From: Saccopteryx bilineata | Taxonomy: Eukaryota; Chordata; Mammalia; Chiroptera; Emballonuridae | DNA length: 64,000 bases | Reading direction: 5' to 3' | NCBI RefSeq assembly: GCF_036850765.1 | Contig: NC_089492.1 | Span: forward strand, 106,473,022 to 106,537,021 | Shown here: positions 12,522 to 24,416 of the stretch, piece by piece | How positions within the stretch are numbered: the first letter of the stretch is position 1 | Layout: the number at the start of each line of letters is the position of its first letter | Program-made: the position numbers and the translations under genes | Notes under the pieces: model-generated | Seen by the model: only the letters and a program-made list of their open reading frames with translations | Databases searched by the model: none | Told to the model about the DNA's origin: nothing

Positions 12522-13590
12522 GAGAGAAGGTAAATATGTGCTTTCTATTCCACAGAAGATCAGATAGGGAACTGAGATTGTGAACTCAAGTCTAATCAAG
12601 ATTTTAGGTCTTGTGTACTCAGCTATAATACCTATCAACACAAGTCACTGGTCTTGTTTTGTTGTGTTTTTCTAAAATATCTTACATCTAGAAGGTTAAA
12701 TTCATGAGAAATAAGAGAGTTCTCCTTGGTCTTATGATCCACTTTCCTTGAAGACATCTCTTAACATCTTATATTTGTGAGAACTTAACAATATATGTGG
12801 TATCTTATAAAATAATACTAAGTTTTATTTAAAGTGGGGAAAATAAGGCTTCTTATCAATTATGGTTATAGCAAGGAGTCAAACTCTGAGTGCAAAGAAC
12901 CAGGTTCTAGTCCCCTTTTTGCAACAAGCTGTCACCACTGTAAGTTGTTTACTTTAAGTTACTCAGACATAAAATGGGGATTCTGGACTAGCTAATGAAT
13001 GAGATTCACAGTTGTTTTAAGATGTTATAATACTCAATACTATTGACACAACCTATACATTTTCAAACATTGCACTAGATACAGTGAAGAAATCCACATA
13101 GATGAGAAGGTACAGTTTAAATTTTGCAGAAATTTTTTACAACACTGACCTTACTGGCTGACTACACACAGGATGTTCCTTTTATTTAGTTCTACAATTG
13201 ACATGTTCAAGCTGGCTCCAACCGTCATCTTATGGCTGGTCCCAGGACATGATTTATGATGGTGTGAGGAGCTGTAGCAAACATAAGTGCTAAGAGACAT
13301 GAGGTTTTTTTAAAGTGAGAATACGGGGCTGGTATAGAGACATGGAAGTGGCAATGAAGAGTCAGAGGCATTGGAACGGAGTGGAGCTTACACTCAAGGA
13401 TATCAAGAAGTTAGTATGCAATGTCATATGAAATGAGGCTATTACAGGCAATAGAAGTCATGAGCTTCAGGAAGGTGGATGAAGATACTGTAATGAAGTT
13501 ATAACAAGGAGTGTGGGGATGGAGCAGAGTACATGAAAATAGAAAAGCATTACAAGGTCAAGCAGGAAGGACATTTTTAAATGCTTAGAG
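12522..13590. other. Unassigned intronic DNA
   Basis: No recognised feature. Confidence 0.5.
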
Positions 13591-13599
13591 TTATCTACA

Positions 13600-13830
13600 G
13601 TTTTAAATATTTTCCTGAAAATAATACTTCTTATACACCTACAAGTGTCAAAAATGTTACATGCATCATCTGTTGTACTTTTTACAACACCTGGCAAAGT
13701 AGGTTATAGTTTTCCCATTTTATGGATGTTTAATCAAATTAAGCAGCTCAGTAAAGGTCACCAGCTAGGAAGTGGGTAAGCCAGGAAGATAATATGCAGG
13801 TCTGCTCTGCAGCTAGCACCATGTTGCTTT
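13600..13830 (+). repeat. MIR fragment
   Basis: MIR-like order: TACATGCATCATCTG, CCCATTTTATGGATG, AAAGGTCACCAGCTAGGAAG, then AGGTCTGCTCTGC. Confidence 0.65.
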
Positions 13831-13834
13831 TCAG

Positions 13835-14700
13835 TCCCTAACCAATTTTGCAAATGTGCCAAGGGATAACTATAGCCTTTCTGGCTCAATTTCAGGTTTA
13901 CCCTAACTATGAACATTATGTAATGACTTCTTAGGACCTGCTGATGGATTTTTCTCATTGGTAGATAGCAGATATCAATATCTTTATCTTCATTATTCAT
14001 AAGAAAGTTTCTTAGAAAATACATTAGCCAAGGGATGGGGATTACTGATTACCATTTATTAATGCAATAAACTCACCTTTCCACCCTCCCAAGTTCACTC
14101 TCTGCCTACAAGAATGGAAAAAATCCACTTAATTTGAACTTCAACACCAACTTAAATTTTAAGGCAAATGCTATTTGAAACACTGCAATTATTGTGTTTA
14201 AGACAGACATTTTCTTTAGCAAAGTTGGCCCTTAAATGTCTTCCCATTTTAATATCAGGAGGTTTGCTACCATGGTCTGGAGAGCCCAGTTCATCATGAA
14301 AATGTGTCCTACTTTTCAACACTAAATGAATGTCTCTTCCCTGCATATTGCTTAAAATGGCCATTTCCTTCCCATGGTTATGTTTCATTATTCATTTTCT
14401 CAGACTTGGCAATATGAGATTTATGTAGGGGGAACATTTCATCAATTACAAAAAATGAAGCATGCGTCTCTCTCTCTCAGAGGGTTTAGTGACACCTTAA
14501 ATAAGTTCTGAACACATTTCTCCTAAAAACCATTAAAATTGCACACTCAAAATACAAAATTGGATGGTTGGAGTATAAAAAAGGACATATCCCTTCTCCT
14601 TGTGACTCATTGATGTATTATTATTTTAACCCATGGATGTGGTTTTTTTCACTTCCTTTTAAGATTATAGCCTTGAAATATATCACCCAGATGATGGAGT
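13835..14700. other. Unassigned intronic DNA
   Basis: No recognised feature; short TC run near 14466. Confidence 0.5.
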
Positions 14701-14849
14701 ATGAAAAACAATGGCTTGAGAACAACTTACAGAAAGTAGCTGACTTCATATTGATGTGCTACTCACTTGACTTGACATTCCCTCTCACAATCTTGCCTCA
14801 TTTAAATCTATTTTTTACACAGCATTCAAATTAATCTTACATTATAAAA

Positions 14850-15235
14850 CACAGCATTCCTCTACAGACTCCTTTCATTGACTCTTCCTAGTCTAAGCCT
14901 AAAGCCTGAGTTCCTATCTCTGTTCAAGTGGGCCCAGTGTGTTCTAATCTCTGTCTCCTCAATAAGGAAAATTTCTAACTTAACACATTTCTTTGCTCAA
15001 GCTATACCTCCCAGGATATTTACCCACATTGCCAATTCTCAAAAGCCTACTTTTCAACCACCTCCATTCAACTTTCCCCATTGATCCAGTGGTAAGTTGC
15101 CCTTCCTATTATATTATATTAGTTTACTATAGGCTGATATTCTGTTTTTAAGATCTCTGTGTTTATACTTTTAAAGCTTTGCACATTGCCTTGGTCATAA
15201 TAAATACTTAGACTAGTGAGTGAAAGAGTAAAGGA
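14850..15235 (+). repeat. Possible L2 3' part
   Basis: Pyrimidine-rich text in the order typical of L2 ends, finishing with TTGCACATTGCCTTGG and CATAATAAATACTTAG. Diverged. Confidence 0.45.
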
Positions 15236-15280
15236 GGCTATGGAAAAAAAGATCTGTTGGCAAATATAGAAGTACCTCTC

Positions 15281-15939
15281 TGTTGGTCAAATACTTTGTA
15301 AATATAATATATATGTTTGCTCGTTTATAGTTTGTATTGGGTGTGGGGGACAGGCTGTAGGTGGGCAGGGTCATTATAGCCTAAGGCTTAGTTTTGAGAC
15401 TAAGCTTTTCCCCACACCCTTGACTGTTGCATTATAGGGGGTGGTGTTCTCTTATAAGGTATCCCATTTATGTCTCAAATAAGTGACTTTATATCAGAGA
15501 CTTCCTTGTTTGTATATTGGATTAAAGGTTTTGATTTTTACACTATAAAATGGGGCAAAGGAGCCCATGCAGGAGAATAGCAGAGAAAGGCTACATGGAG
15601 GAGAGGAGAAGCAGCCAAGATGGTAGAGTGCTGAAGAAGAAGCCAGTTTGTACAGAGTTTGTACAGAGAGAAGGAGATGGGGAACAGAGGTGAATAAGGC
15701 TAGTGAGGTACAAACTTTTGATTCTAGAAAACTCAGATAAGTCAGTGGCTTTGGGAACCCTGAATGGAAAGGGAAGTGTTTTCCCACTGTGTGTATTTCT
15801 TGCCCGCCGGGTGCAAGCTAGGATTAAAGCTAATGGCCAACCAGTTCTTGGCTCCGTTGTTTCATTACCGTCTGTCCGAATTAAACCTAAACCTTCATAG
15901 GTCAGGCAGCTGTGATGGTGGCCGTGGCTACTGGCTTTA
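15281..15939 (+). mobile_element. Solo LTR, 659 bp
   Basis: Begins TGTTGGTCAAATACT and ends TACTGGCTTTA; the last CA seems lost. Flanked by CTCTC at 15276-15280 and 15940-15944. TATAAAA at 15544-15550 and ATTAAA at 15823-15828 give a U3-R-U5 layout. No internal viral sequence. Same group as the LTR at 7657. Confidence 0.82.
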
Positions 15940-15944
15940 CTCTC

Positions 15945-16599
15945 CCTCTCTCTCTCTAATTATCTTACTTCTGCCTTTGGCCACGATCATATAAAATATG
16001 TTTCCTTCTTTAGAGGAAATTTCTTCAGAGTTAACCTTTAAAATGTTGCTCTTTAAAACTCTTGTGGAAATATTAATGGAGCTTTTACAATCCTATCAAT
16101 ATAAATTGCATATTTCCGCTTCAAAGATTGGTTATTACCCAGTCTTCCAAGCTACCTAATATTAGTTATTTTAAAATAAGAGACCTAGATTCTAATAATA
16201 ATAATGCCTTTTTTTATTCTCAAGATTCCAAACATAATTTGACTGTCCTTTCAACAGCCTTATGAATAGACAAACATAAGCTAATTCTCTATAGAACGGA
16301 AATCAATAATGTAGTGTGTATCACCAGATGTTATATAAGTTGTTAGTCTCAGAATAAAAAAAAGATTCTGACTCTTTGGATGCACTCCAACCATCTTAAC
16401 AGGCAACCCCACAGCACCCCCTGGGCCTTATCATTTGCTCACTGCCAAGGCCACTGCATGCAACAAATGAGCCAACAAATCAAAGGATCTGATGCAAAGC
16501 TACTAGGTAGTGAATCTCCAGAAGTATCTGACCATTATTCCTGCTTTCCTTGTAATACAAAGTCTAAAAATTCACCCCCTCTCAAAAAATAAGTCTAGT
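15945..16599. other. Unassigned intronic DNA
   Basis: No recognised element or gene between two LTRs. Confidence 0.5.
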
Positions 16600-17257
16600 A
16601 CATCTGTTGGGCAAATAAGTTTGTAAAATGTATTTTTTTAAGTTTGCTCACATATATTTTGAATTAGCCTGGGCAGCACCACGTGTTTGTAGTTTGTGGA
16701 TGGCTGCAGGAGCTTGCCCTCAAGGCAGCAAATTGCAAATTGCAGATTAATTTCCTGCTTCCAAGGGGCCAGGGGCCATCTATTGCTAATGTTTGCTGGA
16801 GAAGGGATTTTTTTCCCCAAGCTTGGGTTTTGCAGGAAGAGGAGTGCAGAAGTGGAACTGGAGCTGAGGGTCTTTGGGAGCTCCTCTGAGGCTGGTGTGT
16901 GTGTGGGGGCTTTGATTTCAGGTGGAAATGAAGATTTTCTGGGTTGTGGAACTGGAGAATGTGTCAGGGCTTTGAGAGCCCTGAATGAGAGGTGTGGGTC
17001 AAATAAGTTTGCAAATATGATGTATATGTTTGCTCACTTATAGTTTTTATTGGGGGTGGGAGACAGGCTGTAAGTAGGCAGGTCCTTATAGCCTAAGGCT
17101 TAGTTTCCCACCCTTTTAATACTAAGGTCTTCTCAACACTCAGCTTTTCCCCACACCCTTGACTGTTGCATGATGTAGGGTGGTGCACTCTTATGAGGAA
17201 TCCCATTTATGCCTCAGATAATTGTTTCTTTGTATCAGGGACTTCCTTATTTGTATA

Positions 17258-18383
17258 CAGTGGTACCTTGAGATAAGAGTTTAATTCATTCTGTAATCGA
17301 GCTCGTAAATCAGTCAACTAGTATATAAAACAAATTTCTCCCATTTAAAATAACTGAAATAGATTTAATCCATTCCAGCTCTGTGAAACATCCCAAACCA
17401 TCCTAAATTATGAAAAAAGATGTTTTTATTTAAGAAACATACATGTATACTTTACCAATTCATAACAAAATATATGAAATAAAAGAAAAAAGTGTTATTT
17501 AGTACTGTATTCTTACCTTGGAGACAGATAAGTGTGGCTAAGGAAGGTGAATGGCGGAGGAGGGGGGAGGGAGGAAGGGATGCAGGCACTGTAGACACGT
17601 AAACTAAAATTGTACTTTCTTAACACTAAATGTAAACTGTAAAGCCAGTAGCCACGGCCACCATAACAGCTGCCTGGCCCATGCAGGTTTGCATTGGATT
17701 CGGACAGACGGTAATGAAACAACAGAGCCACAAACAGGTGAGCCATTATCTTTAATCCTAGCTTACACTTGGTAGGCAAGTAAAAACACACACTGGGCTC
17801 CAAAACCCACTCACATTCAGTGCTCACAACGCTACTGACTTATCCGAGTTTCTTAGAATCAAAGGTTTCTAGCTCACTAGACTTATTCACCTCTGTTCCC
17901 CATCTCCTACCTTCTCCCTGCACAAACTCTGCACTAACTGGCTTCTCACTCAACACTCCGCCATCTTGGCTGCCTCTCCTGGCCTCCTCCATGTGGCTTC
18001 TCTCTGCTCTCTCCTCTTGCTTTACTTTTATCAATGTCATTCTCTTCTTCTTCTCACCACTGTCCTTTATACTCACTTTCTTTAGTCCCATGATAGCACA
18101 CACAAAAAATTAATAAAAAACGCAAAAATGATTCAAGAACAAGTACAGCACATGAGATTCGACTTGATTCTGTGGGTAACACGTGAGAAAGAACAAGATG
18201 CTGGTGTTGTGCTGCCAAACTGGACCTATGCGCCAACCCACCAACTATTGGCAGCTTCCCAAATCATGACTCGTGTCTCGGAATTTCGCTCGAATCTCGA
18301 ACAAAAATACAGACCAAGTTGCAGCTCATATTTAAAAAAAAAAAAAACACATGTTGGTCTGCTCGTGTCTCAAGGTACCACTG
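17258..18383 (+). mobile_element. Tigger/pogo-like transposon with TA target
   Basis: Perfect 16-bp inverted ends CAGTGGTACCTTGAGA and TCTCAAGGTACCACTG. The left flank is TA (17256-17257); the right flank GA aligns with the lost second TA when compared with the uninterrupted LTR at 15281. The body shows degraded text and no open transposase, so it is non-autonomous or decayed. It carries an LTR piece at 17638. Confidence 0.8.
17638..18025 (-). mobile_element. Partial LTR inside the Tigger-like element
   Basis: Begins TGTAAAGCCAGTAGCC at left as in the 7657 copy and runs to about CTGCTCTCTCCTCTTG, then the similarity stops. About half an LTR; no target duplication found because one end is missing. 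Confidence 0.75.
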
Positions 18384-18799
18384 GACTGGCTTAAAGGCTT
18401 TAATTTCCACACTATAAAATAAGGGAGACCAGAGGCTCTCTCTCGGTTCTTGAAATTAGCATTTGAGAGAAGAAGCAGGCTAGATGGTGGACTGCTGAAG
18501 AAGAAGCCAGTTTGTGCAGAGTTTGTGCAGAGAGAAGGAGATGGGGAACAGAGGTGAATAATGCTGGTGAGGTAGAAACCTTTGATTTTAAGAATACTCG
18601 GATAAGTCAGTAGCTCTGGGAGCCCTGAATGGAAAGGGAAATGTTTTCCCATTGTGTGTATTTCTTGCCCACCAGGTGCGAGCTAGGATTAAAGGTAATG
18701 GCCCACCATTTTTTGGCTCCACTGTTTCTTTACTGTCTGGCCGACTCCAATGAGAACCTGCACGGCCACAGCGGCAGCAGCCACTAGCCATAAAACATC

Positions 18800-19296
18800 C
18801 CAGACACTTTATTGCCCCTCTTCTGACAATGCTCTTTGAGGCAAAGTGGAGTTAATAAAATAATCTGGAAACTTCAACTGTGATTACTCAAACAATGAAC
18901 CCATAACTCTTATGACAAGGCAGTGTGCTGAGTTTAAACTAACATAATTAAGTACAGATCCATCCTTAAGGAGTTTTAATGTATTTAGTAAAGTAGTCAT
19001 TGTCAAATAAATTGTATTCTCTCAAAGTTCATATGTTGAAGCCTGTGATATTGTGATGAAATAAGAAATAGACATTTTAGCCTTGATCCTGGCTCCTGGG
19101 TGAAGCTCTTAAAACCTTTGCAACTTCCTGAGTAATAAAGGTGCTAAGAGTTATTCTGTTTTAAACTTTGGTCATCGACCCTGGTTCATGACATGAATTT
19201 CCTAAATTCCTTGGAATTTTCTGAGTGGTATGAGTGTCTTTTGTTCTATTGAAGCAAATGGAGGCTGGTAACTAGGATAACCATAATTAAAAGTTA
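18800..19296. other. Unassigned, possible old LTR remnant
   Basis: The string AAAGTTCATATGTTGAAGCC near 19023 resembles the start of a MaLR LTR, but the rest does not follow a known layout clearly. Confidence 0.3.
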
Positions 19297-21145
19297 GATT
19301 GCTTTTAATTTTTGCCCATTGAGTATGATGTTTGCTGAGATTTTAGTCATAGATGGCCTTTATGATATTGAGGTATGTTCCCTGTATTCCCACTTTGCTG
19401 AGATTTTTTATCATGAATGGGTGCTGATTTACAGATACTGTACCAGCCTTCCTCCCCAGAATAAATCCCACTTGATCATGATTATGATTATTTTTATATA
19501 TTGCTGAATCTGGTTTGCTAATATTTTGTTGAGGATTTTAGCATCTATGTTCATCAGAGATATTGGCCTATAATTTTCTTTCTTTCTGTTGTCTTTGCCT
19601 GGTTTTGGAATCAGAATTATGCTTGCCTCATAAAAGGAGCTTGGAAATCTTCCTTCCTCTTGAATTTTTGGAAATAGCCTGAGAGGGATAGGAGTTAGTT
19701 CTTTGAATATTTGGTAGAATTAACTTGTGAAGCCATCACGCCCAGGACTTTTCTTTGTTGGGAAGTTTTTGATAACTGTTTTGATCTCATTTGTTATAAT
19801 CGGTTTGTTTAGGTTTTCTGATTCTTCCAGATTGATATTTGGAAGACTGTATGTTTCAAGGAATATGTCCATTTCATGTAGGTTTTCTAGTATTTTGGCA
19901 TACAGTTCTTCATAGTATTTTCTTACAATATTTTGTATTTCTGTTTTGTCAGTTGTTATATCTCCACTCTCATTTCTAATTTTATTTATTTGAGTCTTTT
20001 TTTTTCTTGGTGAGTCTAGTTAATGGTTCATCAATCTTGTTTACCTTTTCAAAGAACCAGTTCCTGGTTTCATTGATCCTCTGTATTGTTTCTTTAGCCT
20101 CTATGTCATTTATTTCCACTCTGATCTTTATTATTTCCTTCCTTCTACTACATCTGGGTTTTACTTGCTGTTCTTTTTCCAATTCTTTTAGATGCAGGGT
20201 TAAGTTGTTTATTTGAGCTTTTCCTAGCTTCTTAAAGTATGCCTGTAGTGCTATGAACTTTCCTCTCAGGACTGCTTTTGCTGTGTCCCATAAATTTTGG
20301 GGTGTTGTATGCTCATTATCATTCATTTCTAGAAATTTTTTCATTTCTTCTTTGATCTCATTGTTAACCCATTCTTTATTTAACAACCTGCTATTTAGTT
20401 TCCATGTGTTTGAGAATTTTTGAGTTTTTCTGTTGTGGTTGATTTCTATTTCATGCCACTGTGATCAGAGAAAATGCTTGATATGATTTCTGTCTTCTTA
20501 AATTTGTTGAGACTGCTTTTGTGCCTTAACATATGGTCTGTCCTAGAGAATGTACCATGAGCACTTGAAAAGAATGTATATTCTGCTGCTTTAGGATGAA
20601 AGGTTCTGAAGATATCTATTAAATCCAGTTTATCTGGTGTGTCCTTTAAGTCTGCTGTTTCTTTGTTAACTTTCTTTTTTGAGGATCTATCCAGTGATAT
20701 TAGTGGGGTATTAAAATCCCCTACTATTACAGTATTGCTGTTGATCTCACCCTTTATATCCATCAAAGTCTGCTTTGTATATTATGTGCTCCTATATTAG
20801 GTGCATAAATATTTATAATGGTTATATCTTCCTGTTGGATTGCTCCCTTTACCATTACGTAGTGGCCTTATTTATCTCTTAATATAACCTTTGTTTTAAA
20901 GTCCATTTTGTCTGATATGAATATTGCTACCCCAGCTTTTTTTCATTTCCATTTGCATGAAATATTTTTTTCCATCCTTTTACGTTCAGTCTATGTGCAT
21001 CTTTCGTTTTAAGGTGTGTCTCTTGTAGACAGCATATATATGGGTCCTGTTTTCTTATCCATGCAGCTACCCTCTGTCTTTTGATTGGATCATTTAATCC
21101 ATTTACATTTAAGGTTATTATTGATATGTAGTTGTTTATTGCCAT
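19297..21145 (-). pseudogene. Degenerate L1 ORF2, endonuclease and start of RT
   Basis: The start at 21145 gives the L1 endonuclease opening (ISIITLNVNGLNDPIKR, then DPYICCLQETH), followed by FNTPLISLDRSSK and SDHSGMK. Several frame breaks. RT is cut before the FADD active-site motif. Confidence 0.85.
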
Positions 21146-21155
21146 TTTATTCTTT

Positions 21156-21532
21156 TTTTTTTTCTTTTTTTTTCATTTTTTCTGAAGCTGGAAACGGGGA
21201 GGCAGTCAGACAGACTCCCGCATGTGCCTGACCGGGAACCACCCGGCATGCCCACCAGGGGGCAATGCTTTGCCCCTCTGGGGCGTCGCTCTGTCGCGTC
21301 CAGAGCCTTTCCAGTGCCTGAGGCAGAGGCCATAGAGCCATCCCCAGCGCCCGGGCTATCTTTGCTCCAATGGAGCCTCGCTGCAGGAGGGGAAGAGAGA
21401 GACAGAGAGGAAGGAGAGGGGGAGGGGTGGAGAAGCAAATGGGTGCTTCTCCTGTGTGCCCTGGCCGGGAATCGAACCCGGGACTCCTGCACACCAGGCC
21501 GATGCTCTACCGCTGAGCCAACTGGCCAGGGC
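21156..21532 (-). mobile_element. VES-like SINE in the L1
   Basis: Well-kept minus-strand copy with B box GGTTCGATTCC-like text, GCAGCGAGGCTCC block and A-rich tail. Flanked by a perfect 14-bp duplication CCATTTTATTCTTT (21142-21155, 21533-21546), so it entered between L1 ORF1 and ORF2. Contains CCACCAGGGGGCAAT at 21252-21266. Confidence 0.95.
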
Positions 21533-21589
21533 CCATTTTATTCTTTAAAGCTGTATTCCTCTTTTGCTATATTATTTTCCTACTTTGAT

Positions 21590-22509
21590 CTGTTTACAAT
21601 AGGCACCTTAACATTTCCTGCAGCATTGGTTTGGTTGCAGTGAATTCCTTGAGTTTTTTTGTTTTTTTTTTGTCTGGGAAGCTTTTTATTTCTTCTTCAA
21701 TTTTAAATGATAGCCTTGTTGGATAAAGTAGTCTAGGTTGTAGGTTCTTGTTCTGCATTACTTTGAATATTTCTTGCCATTCCGTTCTGGCCTCAAGTGT
21801 TTCTGTTGAGAAGTCGGATGTCATCCTATGGGGGTTCCTTTGTAGGTGAGAGCCTTTTTGTTTCTAGCAGCTTTTAATATTTTCTTTTTATCACTTAGCT
21901 TTGGTATTTTAATTATGATGTATCTTGGTGTAGATTTCTTTGGGTTTCTCTTTAATGGAGTTCTCTGTGCTTCTTGAGGTTGTAAGAGTTTTTTCTGCAT
22001 TAATTTAGGGAAGTTTTCAGCTATGATAATGATTGAACAAAGTCTTTATCCCTTGTTCTTTCTTTTCTTCTTCAGGAACCCTTATGATGCAGATGTTATT
22101 TCTCTTTATGTTGTCACAGAGCTCTCTTAGAGTTTCCTCAGACTTTTTGAGTGTCTTTTCTTTTTACTCCTCTGCTTCCATGCTTTCATTCAACTTGTCC
22201 TCCAATTCACTGATTCGATCCTCAGCTTCAATCATCCTGTTTTTAATTCTTTCCATTGTGGTCTTCATTTCTAATATTGTATTTGTCATCTCGGACTGAT
22301 TCTTTTTTAATATTTCAATGTCCTTTTTTATACTTGTTATTTCTTTATTTAGGTGTTCTTAATTACCATCCATTGTTGTTCCAAGATCCCAAAGCATCCT
22401 AACAATCATTATTTTAAACTCTGCATCCAGAAATTTGGATATTTCCATATCACTCAGTTAATTTCCTGGAGGTTTCTCTTGTGGTTATATTTGGATTATA
22501 CTTCTCCAT
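21590..22509 (-). pseudogene. Degenerate L1 ORF1
   Basis: The nucleic-acid-binding chaperone ORF of L1. The start reads MEKYNPNITT, followed by a coiled-coil-like part (ELEDKLNES) and the RNA-binding part (FSTETLEARTEWQEIFKVMQ). Stops appear soon after the start, so it is not functional. Confidence 0.8.
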
Positions 22510-22672
22510 CTTCTTATTATGTCTGTGTGTTTGGGTGTGTTGTTTGTAGAGCTGGTTGAGTCTAGGTTTGGTGTTTTCTGCCTCCAATTTTCAGTTGTGT
22601 TATTTTCTCTCTTGCCAGTTTTATGACCTTCTGAATGTCTTTCTCAATGTCCTGGAAACCATCCTTTTGAAA

Positions 22673-22974
22673 TGTAATTATCAAGAAAGATAGCATTCTT
22701 ATCTTAAGGTCTATGTGGGAAGACAAACCATCTTAGTTGAACATCCTGTTCCAAATTGGAAAACTTCCTCCTGTCATGAATTAACAACAGGTTTACTTCC
22801 TTTAGAATAAGTTAAATTAGCAAACACAAGTGGCCTATGGTCACCACTTTAGCTCTTAAAAACTCCCCAGCTCTTTGTTTCAGTGGAGTTGAATTCAGTT
22901 TCTCTCCTACACTGAATTAGTCTTTGAATAAACTTTACTGTTAAAACCTAGTTATAAGTTTTTACTTTGACAGC
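22673..22974 (+). mobile_element. Probable short ERV solo LTR
   Basis: Runs from about TGTAATTATC to TTTGACA with ACTCCCCAGCTCTTTG and an AATAAA at 22927-22932, a layout like an ERV R-U5 region. Edges are approximate, and no target duplication is clear. Confidence 0.45.
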
Positions 22975-23068
22975 AAACATTCACAGATAATATACAACTT
23001 GAGATATGTCATGAAGTGTAGCTTAGATGTTGGTAGGGCAGTGCATGTAGCTTAAAATAAAAAGTTCT

Positions 23069-23411
23069 AGCCCTGGCCAGTGGCTCAGTGGACAGAGTGT
23101 TGGCCTGGCTTTTGGACATGTTGGGTTTGATTCCTGTTCAGAGCACACAGAGAAGTGACCATCTACTTTTCTTCCCCTCCCCCTACCCTTTCTCTCCCTC
23201 TTCTCTTTCTGCAGTCAGTGGCTCGATTGGGTCAAGCATGACTGTCATGGCTTTGTTGGTCCAAGTGTGTCAGCCTCATTCTCTAAAAATAACTTAGTAC
23301 TCAAGCATTGGCCCCAAATGGGTTTGCTGGCTGGATCCCGATCAGAGTACATGTGAGAGTTTGTCTTACTACTTCCTTTTCTCTCACTTAAAACAAACAA
23401 ATAAATAAATA
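23069..23411 (+). mobile_element. Diverged VES-like SINE
   Basis: Starts AGCCCTGGCCAGTGGCTC, has GGTTTGATTCC in the B-box place, then a TC-rich part and a TAAATAAATAAA tail. Confidence 0.85.
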
Positions 23412-23684
23412 AAATGTTGCATACATTTTAGTAGTTAACCATAAGTAGTTATGGCATGTTTCAATTCTTTACTGAGGACTAACATTGAGAATTTTTATTA
23501 AGTATTTCAAAAGTTACTTAGAGGGCACCAAATAAGTGTCTTTTTACACTACTAATCTTGATGTATTTTTGAAGAATTTAACATATGTTTAATCAAGTAT
23601 AATGAATTACAAATGGAATCCAAAGTTATATCCCAAATGACTATTTCTCTAAATTACTAAATTACTTATTTTTTCTTTTATTTA

Positions 23685-24016
23685 TTTATTTATTTATTTT
23701 TATTTTTTATTTTTTTGTGACAGAGACAGAGAGAGGGACAGATAGAGACAGACAGACAGGAAGTGAAAGAGATGAGAAGCATCAATTCTTTGTTGCAGCA
23801 CCTTTGTTGCTCATTGATTGCTTTCTTATATGTGTCTTGACCTGAGAGCTACAGCAGACCAAGTAACCCCTTGCTCATGTTGTGACCTTGGGCTTAAGCT
23901 GATGATTCTTGCTTAAACCAGATGAGCCTGTGCTTAAGCTGGTGACCTTGGAGTCTCAAACCTGGGTTCTCCAAGTCTCAGTCTGATGCTCTATACATTG
24001 CGCCATTGCCTGGTTA
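23685..24016 (-). mobile_element. VES-like SINE, long type
   Basis: Minus-strand copy of the type at 899 and 47437: tRNA-like head at the right end, then blocks such as GGTCACCAGCTTAAGC on the minus strand, GACAGAG-rich tail at left. Confidence 0.85.
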
Positions 24017-24416
24017 GACTACTCTACTTATACTAGAATGTTTTCCTTTATTTTTTATCTTATCCATATCCATCTTAATTATATTCAGTATTTATCACTA
24101 TAAATTAATAAAATTTAAGTTCCTTAGCTAGATTTTGAGTTATTTTCCAGTATAAAGTATAGTTACTGCCCACTCATAAAATACAGAACTTGACATCTTT
24201 TAACTCAAAAAGGATGAAAAAAGTGAACAAATAACAATTTTTCTAATTCTCCAGTTGTTAGAGACTAAATGCTTGCTCCTCCATATAACTAATTGTGTCC
24301 TTCAAAAATATCAATGGCCAAGGATCAGCATTGCAATTTATTTCATCAAAATGCATCACATAAAATGATCAAGTGCTATTAAGTGCTAGAAATGTGCCCC
24401 AAAGTTTCTCCATGTC

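Larger units (their letters stand above)
16993..18720 (+). mobile_element. Inner LTR of the nest, split by a transposon
   Basis: Begins TGTGGGTCAAATAAG after AGAGG in the outer LTR. Parts are 16993-17257 and 18384 to about 18720; they line up across the break with the intact 15281 copy (TTTGTATA then CTGGCTTAAAGG). TATAAAA lies near 18412 and ATTAAA near 18688. The right end is blurred by fusion with the outer LTR. Confidence 0.75.
16605..18794 (+). mobile_element. Nested LTR complex, outer LTR
   Basis: The outer LTR begins TGTTGGGCAAATAAG at 16605 and the complex ends at 18794; a perfect 5-bp duplication ACATC flanks it (16600-16604, 18795-18799). The left part 16605-16992 is the 587-bp type. 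At 16993 a second LTR begins. The last about 60 bp (CCAATGAGAACCTGCACGG) resemble the outer type rather than the inner type, suggesting the right arms were merged by recombination. Confidence 0.8.
19297..22660 (-). mobile_element. L1 retrotransposon lacking its 3' part
   Basis: Antisense L1 with a short 5' leader, ORF1 (start codon about 22509), an inter-ORF gap holding a SINE, and ORF2 from 21145. It stops at 19297 within the reverse transcriptase part, shortly after the codons around ILNGQKLKAI. The last ORF2 half, 3' UTR and A tail are missing, which is opposite to the usual 5' truncation. Several stops and frame changes. Confidence 0.9.

Noticed and set aside
16380..16592. Small open frame of 70 codons
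   Set aside because: No family resemblance, no neighbours or signals supporting a gene; expected by chance.
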